Shown here: piece after piece, positions 1-8,528 of the stretch
How the letters are laid out: every line of letters begins with the position of its first letter
Position numbering within the stretch: the stretch's first letter is position 1
NCBI RefSeq assembly: GCF_000474275.2
Contig: NZ_ATAE01000037.1
Coordinates: forward strand, 1-64,000
From: Alkalihalophilus marmarensis DSM 21297
Lineage (GTDB): Bacteria > Bacillota > Bacilli > Bacillales > Bacillaceae_D
Direction: 5' to 3'
DNA length: 64,000 bases
Translations under genes and position numbers: made by a program
Notes under the pieces: model-generated
Databases searched by the model: none
Told to the model about the DNA's origin: nothing
The model's input: the letters and a program-made list of their open reading frames with translations, nothing else

Positions 1-66
1 CATTTGATCAAGTGCTTGTTGTACGCCAGGTACTACAAGTTGATTTGAGCTGTTGTTGTTAGCCAT
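1..66 (-). CDS. alpha/beta-type small acid-soluble spore protein, N-terminus only (partial)
   Basis: Twenty-two codons remain, read right to left from an ATG at 64-66 and cut by the left edge. The peptide begins MANNNSSNQLVVPGVQQALD, the usual start of alpha/beta SASPs (SspA/SspB class), which coat spore DNA and protect it from damage. An AAGGAGGTG ribosome binding site precedes the ATG. The neighbour thiI matches the sspA-thiI order of B. subtilis, so sspA is the probable orthologue, but the truncated part cannot be checked. Confidence 0.9.
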   Translation of the reverse strand, partial: MANNNSSNQLVVPGVQQALDQM

Positions 67-90
67 GTGTCTCACCTCCTTCTGTACTTA

Positions 91-121
91 TAGAATGAGT
101 CACATGGCTGTTTAACATGCA
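91..121 (-). promoter_or_regulatory. sigma-G-type forespore promoter for the SASP gene
   Basis: On the minus strand there is a TGCATG box (116-121), an 18-nt spacer and CATTCTA (91-97). This fits the sigma-G pattern of a TGAATA-like -35 and CATNHTA -10. It lies about 25 nt upstream of the SASP start. SASP genes are known forespore sigma-G targets, so context and sequence agree. Confidence 0.6.
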
Positions 122-196
122 CATTTTTTTATGGTAATTAATGAGAGAAATAGATTGACACTTCTTTGGCTTCTTTATTGACCAGAAGTAGTATGG

Positions 197-1408
197 CTAA
201 AATAAGTCTTCCATGTCTTTTTCAGCTTTGCTTACGCTTGTAATTTGGACTGATTCCGTGCGTTCCACGGCATCATTTACGTATTTATCGACCGCTAGAT
301 ACTTCTCAAACTTGTTCGCATGCTCTCTTTTTGGACGAGTCTTTGAGTCAGAAGGCAAGAAGATTGTACAGCAGTCTTCAAAAGGAAGAATAGACGTTTC
401 AAATGTATCAATCTTTTTGGCAATATCAATAACTTCTAATTTATCCATTGTTATTAATGGACGGATAATCGGTAAATTTGTTACTTCGTTAATTGTATTC
501 ATGCTGTGAAGAGTTTGGCTTGCAACCTGTCCTAAACTTTCACCAGATGCAATCGCTAATATATCTCGCTCACGTGCAATTCTTTCACTAATACGAAGCA
601 TCATTCGTCTCATAAGCGTCATTTGATAATTACTTGGTGCTTCTTTATGAAGGTATTGTTGGATTTCAGTAAACGGTACTAAATGAAGACGGATGCTTGA
701 ACCATACTTCGTTAACGTTTGAGCTAAATCTTTCACTTTTTGCAGTGCTCTTTCATTTGTATAAGGAGGGCTGTGAAAATGAACGGCTTCAATACGAGCC
801 CCTCTTTTCATTGTTAAATAACCAGCTACCGGGCTGTCAATTCCACCTGAGAGCATTAAGAGAACTTTTCCACCAGTACCAACAGGCAGGCCTCCAGCTC
901 CCGGATACTGTCCAAAGGTTAGGTACGTTGCTGTCTCTCGTACTTCCACTCGAATATCTAAATCTGGATTGTGAACGTCTACTGAAATATCTTCTGATTG
1001 ACTAAGTACATAACCGCCGATCATCTGATTTAATTGCTGAGAATCGATAGGAAACGGCTTATAAGCACGTTTTGACGTGATTTTAAATGTTTTAATTCCT
1101 TCTGCCGCCTGCTGTTCCTTTAAAATTCCAAGTGCAGCCTTCTTCATTTCATCCACGTCATTTTCTACCTTTAACGCTAAACTAAATGAGTGGATCCCGA
1201 AGATATTAGATAGCTTTTCCATGACAGGCTCATGATTCTCGCCGTTTAATTCGATCACGATTCTTCCATACGTGCGTTTAAATGTAAGATTTGATAATCC
1301 TTTTAATGTAAATTTCATATTCTGGAGTAACTGCTTTTCAAAAAAAGATCGATTTTTTCCTTTTAAGGCAAGTTCCCCAAAACGAATTAAAATATGATTG
1401 TATTCCAT
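197..1408 (-). CDS. thiI: tRNA 4-thiouridine synthetase ThiI
   Basis: ThiI adenylates U8 of tRNA and transfers sulfur to make 4-thiouridine. It can also feed thiamine thiazole synthesis. The 403-residue protein has a ferredoxin-like/THUMP N-terminal half (about 1-165) and a PP-loop ATPase with [13 protein letters not shown] near residues 183-195. It stops at about 400 residues, so it lacks the C-terminal rhodanese domain of the E. coli enzyme, as in B. subtilis ThiI. The stop of the upstream cysteine desulfurase gene (1409) abuts its start, so the two are surely cotranscribed and the desulfurase is its sulfur donor. The ATG at 1406-1408 is the natural start. Confidence 0.95.
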   Translation of the reverse strand: MEYNHILIRFGELALKGKNRSFFEKQLLQNMKFTLKGLSNLTFKRTYGRIVIELNGENHEPVMEKLSNIFGIHSFSLALKVENDVDEMKKAALGILKEQQAAEGIKTFKITSKRAYKPFPIDSQQLNQMIGGYVLSQSEDISVDVHNPDLDIRVEVRETATYLTFGQYPGAGGLPVGTGGKVLLMLSGGIDSPVAGYLTMKRGARIEAVHFHSPPYTNERALQKVKDLAQTLTKYGSSIRLHLVPFTEIQQYLHKEAPSNYQMTLMRRMMLRISERIARERDILAIASGESLGQVASQTLHSMNTINEVTNLPIIRPLITMDKLEVIDIAKKIDTFETSILPFEDCCTIFLPSDSKTRPKREHANKFEKYLAVDKYVNDAVERTESVQITSVSKAEKDMEDLF

Positions 1409-2551
1409 TTATTTTCTAACCCCCACTAGTGTTGGTATGATCTTCTTTAACTCACGTAAGAAGACATCAATTTCTTGTTCCGTTGTCTCATAAGATAGAC
1501 TGACTCTTATAGCAGAACCAGCTTCTTTTGAATCTTTCCCCATGGCTAGAAGCACTCGGCTGGGTTCGGCTAACTTTGAGGAGCATGCTGACTTTGTTGA
1601 GACATATATTTTTTTAGCTGATAGTGATTGAATTAACACTTCAGGCTTAATTGATTCTACAGAGAAGTTAATAATATGTGGCGCAGATTTCTCTAATGGG
1701 CTGTTAATCGTTACTCCATCAATCGTTGGCAGACTGTGAATAAGTTTAGAATGAAGTTTTACTAAATGAGACTTCTCTTTTTGAGCCTTCTCCATTTCCA
1801 TTCTTAATGCTCTGGCCATTGCCACAGCCCCCGCAACATGTTCAGTGCCTGAGCGTACTTCCATCTCTTGGACACCGCCATGAATTTGAGGCTTTAACCT
1901 TACTCCGTTACGTACATAAAGCATCCCTGTACCTCTTACTCCATGGAATTTATGGGCAGATGCTGTTAACAGATCAATTTTGGCTTTTTTTATATTTAAA
2001 GGCACTTTCGTTATACCCTGTACATCATCGACATGGAAACGAACTTGAGGAAAATGGCTTAATAACTGACCTATCTCTTCAATCGGTTGAATCGTCCCTG
2101 CTTCATTATTGACATGGATAACTGATACTAAAATGGTTTCCTTGCGAATAGCTTTTTTCACATCTTCTAAAGAAACTCTTCCATTAGAGTCTACAGATAA
2201 ATACGTTACCTCAAACCCATCTGCCTCTAGTTCCTTATAGGTTTCATATGAAGAAGCATGCTCCACTTCTGTTGTGATCAAATGCCTGCCCCTAGATTTT
2301 TTATGATACGCTGTTCCTTTAATAGCAAGGTTATTGCCTTCTGTTCCACCAGAGGTAAACAATATTTCTTTTGCAGATACGTTAAGCTGAGCAGCAATAG
2401 CTGATCTCGCTTTAGTCAGTAATCCTTCTGCTTCCATCCCTAATGTATGAAGTGATGAAGGATTTCCAAAATAGTCATACGACACTTTTGTATAGGTTTC
2501 TAACACGTCTTGATGCGGTCTAGTTGTTGCACTATTATCAAGATAAATCAT
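1409..2551 (-). CDS. nifZ: cysteine desulfurase (IscS/NifS-like, partner of ThiI)
   Basis: A PLP-dependent class V aminotransferase-fold enzyme that moves sulfur from cysteine to an active-site cysteine persulfide. The 380 residues show the YLDNSATTRP start, the Schiff-base lysine in SAHKFHG (about residues 199-205) and the persulfide cysteine in STKSACSSK (about 318-326). It directly precedes thiI with no gap, matching the B. subtilis nifZ-thiI pair dedicated to tRNA thiolation. No SufU or IscU gene is adjacent, which argues against a main role in Fe-S assembly. Confidence 0.93.
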   Translation of the reverse strand: MIYLDNSATTRPHQDVLETYTKVSYDYFGNPSSLHTLGMEAEGLLTKARSAIAAQLNVSAKEILFTSGGTEGNNLAIKGTAYHKKSRGRHLITTEVEHASSYETYKELEADGFEVTYLSVDSNGRVSLEDVKKAIRKETILVSVIHVNNEAGTIQPIEEIGQLLSHFPQVRFHVDDVQGITKVPLNIKKAKIDLLTASAHKFHGVRGTGMLYVRNGVRLKPQIHGGVQEMEVRSGTEHVAGAVAMARALRMEMEKAQKEKSHLVKLHSKLIHSLPTIDGVTINSPLEKSAPHIINFSVESIKPEVLIQSLSAKKIYVSTKSACSSKLAEPSRVLLAMGKDSKEAGSAIRVSLSYETTEQEIDVFLRELKKIIPTLVGVRK

Positions 2552-2910
2552 TGGATTATTTACCCCTTTAATTATGAACTTCTATAAAAAAATTGTCCTT
2601 CTATCATCACAATTATATCTTCTCACAAACACATTCCTTACACACATCCCATGTATGCATCATTATATCTTAGCACAAAATGTTTAAATGACAAGACAGA
2701 AAAGCGATCAGATATGTGAAATAAACTTTATTAAAAAACTGATTATTCTTTCTTCTTTAAAACTATTCAACAATTCGCAACATTTATGATACGATAAGCG
2801 ACGGTAAGTGATAAGGGAAATTTCTCTTATGACTGAAAAAACACGTATACGCTTACATTTATGGAAGCAAGTGCAAATTATACCATTATATTATATGTTG
2901 GAGGACAACT
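2552..2910. other. intergenic region between the nifZ-thiI operon and braB
   Basis: A divergent promoter region of 359 bp. On the minus strand a TATAAT (2662-2667) is a likely -10 for nifZ-thiI, though no good -35 sits 17 nt upstream. The braB ATG follows a TTGGAGGA ribosome binding site. I see no T-box or other structured leader and no credible small gene. Confidence 0.4.
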
Positions 2911-4212
2911 ATGAATCGTACATTACCAATGAAGGACTTAGCAGCATTAGGCTTTCTAATGTTCGCTCTATTTTTAGGAGCAGGAAACCTGATCTTTCCA
3001 CCATTGCTCGGGCAACAAGCAGGAACGGCACTTTGGCCTGCCATAATAGGCTTTCTTGTAACAGGTGTGGGACTGCCGTTACTTGCCATTATTGCTGTTT
3101 CACAGGTCAATGGGGATCTGCATCAATTAGCTAACCGGGTGCACCCAATCTTTGCTGTTATTTTTTCATTCACTGTATACCTTGCGATTGGACCCTTCTT
3201 TGGAATTCCTCGTACAGGAACCGTGGCATATGAAATAGGTGTGGTACCATTTTTGCCTGGTGGACAAGCCACCACTACTTCTTTACTTATATCCACTCTT
3301 ATTTTCTTTAGTTTAACGTTCTGGCTAGCTTTGAATCCGGCCAAATTAGTCGACCGGGTCGGGAAAATATTAACACCGCTTTTAATTATTTTAATTGCGA
3401 TTGTTTCTCTTCGCGGAGTATTTGCCCCGATGGGAAGCTTTGAAGCAGCTGAGGAAAACTATCAAAACGGCGCTTTCTTCTCAGGTTTTATTGAAGGCTA
3501 TCTAACAATGGACACGATTGCTGCTTTAGTGTTCGGGATTGTCATCATGAACCGCCTGCAAGAAAGAGGAATTAAAGACCGTGCAGCTATTCAAGCCTTT
3601 ACCATTAAAGCAGGTATTATAGCGGGTGTTGGATTGTCTCTTGTTTATTTATCATTAGGATACTTAGGAGCAAGCAGTGTTTCCACTATTGGTCGCTTAG
3701 ATAACGGAGGAGCTATTTTAGCAGCAGTCGCAAATGCTCTTTTCGGCTCTACTGGTTCGATGATCCTTGCGCTTGTTATTACATTTGCTTGTTTAACCAC
3801 ATCAATTGGACTCGTTTCGGCATGTGGTGAATTTTTTGCTAAACGTTTTTCGAGTGTATCTTATCCTGTGATTATTTTCATTTTGTGTGTATTCAGTTTT
3901 ACCATGGCTAACTTAGGCTTAAGCCAATTAATTGCCGTGTCAGTACCTGTATTAGTAACGATTTACCCTATTGCTATTGTGTTGATTACTCTATCATTTC
4001 TCCACCGTAAAATTGGTCAAAAACGCCAAATTTATATCGGAGCTCTAATAGGTGCATTTATTATCAGCCTGCTTGATGGGATCAGCACAGCAGGTGTTAA
4101 TCTAGAGTCTCTCGCATTCCTTAACTGGATTCCATTGTACGGAGAAGGTTTAGGCTGGTTAGTTCCTAGTATCATCGGGGCTCTCATAGGCTGGGCTGTT
4201 TCAAAACGTTAA
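2911..4212 (+). CDS. braB: branched-chain amino acid:cation symporter BraB
   Basis: An integral membrane carrier of the LIVCS family taking up leucine, isoleucine and valine with Na+ or H+. The 433-residue protein is almost entirely hydrophobic with about 12 predicted membrane segments. It carries the family N-terminus FLGAGNLIFPP (about residues 24-34). A TTGGAGGA ribosome binding site lies 8-9 nt before the ATG. It is transcribed away from nifZ and towards ezrA, ending at a bidirectional terminator. The location equals braB in B. subtilis. I see no T-box or CodY-box strong enough to call. Confidence 0.9.
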   Translation: MNRTLPMKDLAALGFLMFALFLGAGNLIFPPLLGQQAGTALWPAIIGFLVTGVGLPLLAIIAVSQVNGDLHQLANRVHPIFAVIFSFTVYLAIGPFFGIPRTGTVAYEIGVVPFLPGGQATTTSLLISTLIFFSLTFWLALNPAKLVDRVGKILTPLLIILIAIVSLRGVFAPMGSFEAAEENYQNGAFFSGFIEGYLTMDTIAALVFGIVIMNRLQERGIKDRAAIQAFTIKAGIIAGVGLSLVYLSLGYLGASSVSTIGRLDNGGAILAAVANALFGSTGSMILALVITFACLTTSIGLVSACGEFFAKRFSSVSYPVIIFILCVFSFTMANLGLSQLIAVSVPVLVTIYPIAIVLITLSFLHRKIGQKRQIYIGALIGAFIISLLDGISTAGVNLESLAFLNWIPLYGEGLGWLVPSIIGALIGWAVSKR

Positions 4213-4224
4213 AAGGACGAGAAC

Positions 4225-4262
4225 AAAAAAAGTGTAGCATCGCTTTGATGCTACACTTTTTA
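4225..4262 (+). terminator. bidirectional intrinsic terminator between braB and ezrA
   Basis: An 11-bp perfect stem (4231-4241 with 4247-4257, loop CGCTTT-like) is flanked by A-runs on the left and T-runs on the right. It can end both the rightward braB transcript and the leftward ezrA transcript. Confidence 0.85.
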
Positions 4263-5957
4263 TTATGCGGTATATTGTTCGCTTACCTTTTCAACAATCG
4301 ATGGATCAAATTCCTTTACAGCTTGGTAAGCACATTCAATCGCTTCGGTGTATTCATATTGACGGAACAGCTCTTCGGCCTCAATTAATCCGCTTCTAGT
4401 ACGTTCCGACTTGTTTCGGTATCTATTAGCAAACTGAATTACTCTCTCTGCAAGCTGAGCTGACTCAATTGTATCTTTAATGAGCTGCTCATTTTCCTCT
4501 ACACAACTAAGAGCTTCTTCTACCAATACATTGACACGGCCCATTTCAAGAGGCACCTGCTCAAGCTGTCTTGCCGCTGTAATAACCTTCGTTTCACTTT
4601 CATCTAAGTGATCTACTGCCTCTTTCGGAAGGCCTGGTATGTTACTCTTTTGGAGGATACGTTTACTCTCAAGCAGCTTTTGTCTTAACTCGATTAGTTT
4701 CTCTTTTGCATCGAGCTCATCTTGACGAAGGTCATTTAGTGCTTGTTTCCCTTTATCAATATCAAGCTGAATCTGTTTGATTTTCTCCATCCATTCTTCT
4801 ACCATATCTAAGATAGACGTGTAGGTTTGAGAGTTATTTTCAGAAACATCTACAATCAGCTGCAGCTGATGCATTAATTCATTCAACTGTTTTTTCACTT
4901 TCTCTTGGAAGGAAATTTCTTCTTCTGCCAAACGATAACTTAACTGCACTTGAGTCGTTTCCTCCATTAAAAGAGTAAGTTGTTCATCTACTTGCTCAAC
5001 CTGCTCTTTCATTGTAGGCACTGCATTTGCTACCTCTTGTTTTGCTTCAACTTCAGTTTCTAACACTTCATATAACTGATCTAGTTGAGCGGTTACCTCA
5101 GCTGCCTTCTCTTCTATAGCTTCAATTTCCTCTAAGGATGAAATGTCAGCTAGCAGTTGTTCATTTTCGTTCGTAATCGATTCAATTTTAGACATGAGAG
5201 CAAACGGTTCTAAATAATAACCAGACTTCTCCATATCTTCAATTCCTAGTATCAGCTGGCGTACCTCTTGAGGGATGGTCGTTTTCAATTGAACAAGAAG
5301 CGCAGGTACTTTCTCCACACTCAGTCGTACTAAATCGACTTCTTCTTTCGCTTCTCTCAGATATTCTCTTGCTTTTAAATAACTTCCTTCTTCTGTAGCT
5401 TGGTCAAAATCTTCAAGAAGCTGCTTTGTGTGCGCAAGTTTTTCATCAAAAGTTTCAACCGTTACACCTAATGACCCTCGTTTTTTTAATACTTGCTGCA
5501 TGACTATATGGAATTGATCTTTTACAGAGCCAATTTCAGTGCTGTTTTGTTCAGCACTTGTCACAAGCTGGTTAATTTCTTCAACCATCACTTGAAGCTG
5601 CGTCTCAATTCCGTTCAGCCTGTCTGTCGTTAAAGCAATCAATTCCTTTGCTTTTTTAAAGCGGTATTTAGTAGCTGCTTCTTCAATATCAAATAGTTGT
5701 TCTTCAATATTTGGAAGGATACCGCCCACGATTTCGTCCCATTCACTACGCCACAATTCAAATTTTTCCTCTGTTTCGCCTGACATATGTAAGTTCTTCA
5801 CTTTTCCAATTTCACTTGGGATATCACGGTTTAGAATGGTATTTTTCCAGTCGTCTAATTTATCGACCTCTTTATAGATGTTTTTTCTAAATATCATTCC
5901 AATAACAAATAGTACAGCTATAACGGCTATTGCCGCATAAATTACATACATCGTCAT
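4263..5957 (-). CDS. ezrA: septation ring formation regulator EzrA
   Basis: A membrane-anchored spectrin-like protein that restrains FtsZ polymerisation and links the Z ring to peptidoglycan synthases. The 564 residues match the family length. There is one N-terminal membrane segment (about residues 4-23) with the bulk in the cytoplasm. The rest is Glu/Leu/Gln-rich coiled coil in antiparallel repeats. It is monocistronic, convergent with braB and divergent from hisJ, as in B. subtilis. Confidence 0.93.
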   Translation of the reverse strand: MTMYVIYAAIAVIAVLFVIGMIFRKNIYKEVDKLDDWKNTILNRDIPSEIGKVKNLHMSGETEEKFELWRSEWDEIVGGILPNIEEQLFDIEEAATKYRFKKAKELIALTTDRLNGIETQLQVMVEEINQLVTSAEQNSTEIGSVKDQFHIVMQQVLKKRGSLGVTVETFDEKLAHTKQLLEDFDQATEEGSYLKAREYLREAKEEVDLVRLSVEKVPALLVQLKTTIPQEVRQLILGIEDMEKSGYYLEPFALMSKIESITNENEQLLADISSLEEIEAIEEKAAEVTAQLDQLYEVLETEVEAKQEVANAVPTMKEQVEQVDEQLTLLMEETTQVQLSYRLAEEEISFQEKVKKQLNELMHQLQLIVDVSENNSQTYTSILDMVEEWMEKIKQIQLDIDKGKQALNDLRQDELDAKEKLIELRQKLLESKRILQKSNIPGLPKEAVDHLDESETKVITAARQLEQVPLEMGRVNVLVEEALSCVEENEQLIKDTIESAQLAERVIQFANRYRNKSERTRSGLIEAEELFRQYEYTEAIECAYQAVKEFDPSIVEKVSEQYTA

Positions 5958-6264
5958 TTGAGGACCCCCTTCTCTAGCATCATATCAGTCTTGTTTATGA
6001 AGGCCTCGATGATTGGTTTATACATATTAACTGCTCCGCACCATTAATCACTATGACCTCTCTACATAAGCTAAAATTCACTACTATTAGACATAATCTT
6101 TACATGGATTCTCTCTAAAACGTGAAAACCCTTTAATTTCAAAAAAAATTATTCATTTTTTATGTATACGATATGTAATATGATACCATGAAAATAAGCT
6201 TTTGTATGCCTTTTTATCATAGTTACATCTTCTTATTAATCTTATGTATGAAAGGGGTTTATTC
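5958..6264. other. divergent promoter region ezrA / hisJ
   Basis: AT-rich sequence without a gene. The ezrA ATG is preceded by an AGGGGGT-like ribosome binding site. TATA-rich stretches around 6165-6190 could hold a hisJ promoter, but no element pair is convincing. Confidence 0.35.
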
Positions 6265-7089
6265 ATGATCAAGCACGATGGACACATCCATTCTCCTTAT
6301 TGCCCGCATGGAACAGCTGATACATTTGCTGATTATTGCGAACAAGCTATTAGCCATGGTTTATCCGGTCTCACATTCACAGAACATGCCCCGCTTCCTG
6401 AAGGGTTCACTGACCCTACCCCAGAGCAGGACAGCGCTATGTCTTATGGCAGGCTGACTTCGTATATAGAAGACTTACAAGCTGTCAAATCTTTTTATAA
6501 GAATAAGTTATCTGTATTAATCGGCCTAGAAGTTGACTTCATTGAAGGATTTGAGAAAGAAACGACGACCTTTCTAAATGAGGTCGGCCCAACCCTAGAT
6601 GATAGTATCCTCTCTTGTCATTTTATTAACATAAATAATGAATATTATTGTATTGATTATAGCCCTGATGTGTTTTTAACGTGTCAAACATTGCTCGGCT
6701 CAACCGATGCAGTATATAAACACTATTACGAGACGGTTAAAAAGTCAGTAAAAGCTGATCTAGGTTCATACAAACCCACTAGAATCGGCCATATTACTCT
6801 TTGTCAAAAATTCAAAAAAAAATACCCTGCGACTGAATTACACAGCCAGGATATCACATCTATTTTACATTTAATAAATGATCATAACTACAGCCTTGAT
6901 TATAACGGGGCAGGTACACTTAAGCCTTTATGCGGAGTGACCTACCCTCCTAGTGACATCGCATCTCTTGCTCATCAATTAGGTATACCATTAATTTATG
7001 GTTCAGATGCTCATCAAGTAAAGGGAATGGCTGCCGGGGTTGATACCCTTTTTAATACGGATATTCTTTCTACCCCTGTTCTACGCTAA
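6265..7089 (+). CDS. hisJ: histidinol-phosphatase, PHP family (HisJ)
   Basis: Removes phosphate from L-histidinol phosphate, the penultimate step of histidine synthesis. The 274-residue protein shows PHP metal-binding motifs: DGHIHSPYCPHG at the N-terminus, FTEHAP around 39-44 and YGSDAHQ near the C-terminus. I chose the ATG at 6265, which has AAAGGGG 7 nt upstream, over the in-frame ATG at 6244, which lies before that site. The last 9 bp overlap the end of the convergent refZ gene. No other his genes are near, as in B. subtilis where hisJ is detached from the his operon. Confidence 0.9.
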   Translation: MIKHDGHIHSPYCPHGTADTFADYCEQAISHGLSGLTFTEHAPLPEGFTDPTPEQDSAMSYGRLTSYIEDLQAVKSFYKNKLSVLIGLEVDFIEGFEKETTTFLNEVGPTLDDSILSCHFININNEYYCIDYSPDVFLTCQTLLGSTDAVYKHYYETVKKSVKADLGSYKPTRIGHITLCQKFKKKYPATELHSQDITSILHLINDHNYSLDYNGAGTLKPLCGVTYPPSDIASLAHQLGIPLIYGSDAHQVKGMAAGVDTLFNTDILSTPVLR

Positions 7090-7731
7090 ATTCACCCTGC
7101 TTATTATGCGATTGGTTCGTGGCTCGCTTATTCCGCACAGGCATGAATCAATCCATCTCACTAGGTGCTCTGCATAGCGGTCAATAAAATAAGGTTCCGT
7201 TGTAGACAGCTGATAAAGTTCTCTAAAATACTGAGGCGAGTAGTAAGGTAGTGTAACCATTCCGCGTATTTGGATTAATACAAAATCGACTGGCTGCCCT
7301 ATAAACCTGCCCTCTCTCATCCCTTTTCTAATAATTTTCTCTACATCATGTTTTTCTTTCCTCAAATACGTGGACATAAGTTCCCTAACTAATATCGAGT
7401 CCATTGTCATCTCTCTGTGTACCATTCTAGCTAAATGATAATGTTTCTGCTGATAGCATAACAATGAATGCATCATGGTTAACAGCTGATCTCTAGCATC
7501 TTGGCTTTTAATTTTTTCCTCATCCACCTTCATTGCCTGTAAGTACCCTTCTAGAAATTCAGTCATTAATAATTCAAACAACCCTTTTTTCCCTCCAAAA
7601 TAATAAGACACGAGTGCAATATTTACATTTGCTTGTTCTGCAATGTGACGGACCGATGTTCCATGATAGCCTTGTGTATAAAATAAACGGGCAGCTGCTT
7701 CTTTCATCTTCTCACGTGTTGTTTCACTCAT
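7081..7731 (-). CDS. refZ: TetR/AcrR-family DNA-binding protein, RefZ (YttP) orthologue
   Basis: The 216 residues start with a TetR helix-turn-helix (about 8-54, with GTSVRHIAEQANVNIALVSY) followed by an alpha-helical ligand/dimer domain. In B. subtilis the gene at this position, yttP, was renamed refZ. Its product binds near-oriC sites and affects FtsZ positioning in sporulation. Position between hisJ and ytsP and the length support orthology. The assignment rests mainly on synteny, since many TetR proteins look alike. Its end overlaps hisJ by 9 bp. Confidence 0.75.
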   Translation of the reverse strand: MSETTREKMKEAAARLFYTQGYHGTSVRHIAEQANVNIALVSYYFGGKKGLFELLMTEFLEGYLQAMKVDEEKIKSQDARDQLLTMMHSLLCYQQKHYHLARMVHREMTMDSILVRELMSTYLRKEKHDVEKIIRKGMREGRFIGQPVDFVLIQIRGMVTLPYYSPQYFRELYQLSTTEPYFIDRYAEHLVRWIDSCLCGISEPRTNRIISRVNLA

Positions 7732-7993
7732 GCATTCTCCCCCTTAACAATAAACTGTTTGCTATAGTCTTTTACTTCTCTATTGTTTTGATTGATCCTC
7801 TTTGATTTGTTCGACATTCCCGTCAAACTTTTCTACAAAAAAAGCCCAATAAAGCGAATCCTGACAATAACATGACAGCGTCCACCAAATCTCTTTTTTA
7901 TCCTCCAGTATTTTCAGAGTGAATTATTTTGTATTCCTTTGACTCTTGCTGTAAACTATTTCTATAATTCTATAGATGCTTGGGGGAGTCGCC

Positions 7994-8473
7994 ATGTTTA
8001 ATCAAGAAGCTTATAAAGGAGATCTTGCTTCAAATTATCAATTAGTCACTAAGCAATTGAATGCTCTATTAACAGGAGAGAATGACCTTATTGCTAATTT
8101 GTCTAATGCAAGTGCTCTATTAAATCAATTTTTGCATGATGTAAATTGGGTTGGTTTCTATTTATTAAAAGACAATGAGCTTGTTCTTGGGCCGTTTCAG
8201 GGGCTGCCTGCATGTGTACGTATTCCACTTGGCCGTGGTGTATGCGGAACGAGTGCTGCTGAGAGAAAAACACTTCGCATAGAAGATGTCCATGCTTTTC
8301 CTGGACATATTGCTTGTGATGCCGCATCCCGTTCTGAAATTGTGATCCCCATTATAAAAGGTGGTAACCTAGTTGGGGTTCTTGATATTGACAGTCCAAT
8401 ACTAAATCGTTTCACAGAAGCAGATCAAACACAACTTGAAGCGTTCGTTGAAGAATTAGAACGGCACATATAA
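7994..8473 (+). CDS. GAF-domain free methionine-(R)-sulfoxide reductase (YtsP type)
   Basis: Reduces free methionine-R-sulfoxide in the cytosol. The 159-residue single GAF domain has the three cysteines expected of the fRMsr family: in LPACVRI, RGVCGTS and IACDAAS (about residues 73, 83 and 107). The ATG at 7994 is preferred over the one at 7976 because TGGGGGAG precedes it by 7 nt. The gene is followed by a hairpin terminator shared with the convergent cyclase gene. Corresponds to ytsP in B. subtilis. Confidence 0.82.
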   Translation: MFNQEAYKGDLASNYQLVTKQLNALLTGENDLIANLSNASALLNQFLHDVNWVGFYLLKDNELVLGPFQGLPACVRIPLGRGVCGTSAAERKTLRIEDVHAFPGHIACDAASRSEIVIPIIKGGNLVGVLDIDSPILNRFTEADQTQLEAFVEELERHI

Positions 8474-8497
8474 GCAACATAATAGTTAAATTAAATA

Positions 8498-8528
8498 AAG
8501 CCTAAAAACAATGAATGTTTTTAGGCTT
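8498..8528. terminator. shared terminator of ytsP and the convergent GGDEF gene
   Basis: AAGCCTAAAAACA pairs with TGTTTTTAGGCTT around a short loop. It overlaps the last codons of the minus-strand gene and can work in both directions. Confidence 0.65.

Noticed and set aside
2886-3344. Minus-strand open frames of about 73 codons inside braB
   Set aside because: They are opposite-strand shadows of a clear membrane transporter, without ribosome binding sites.
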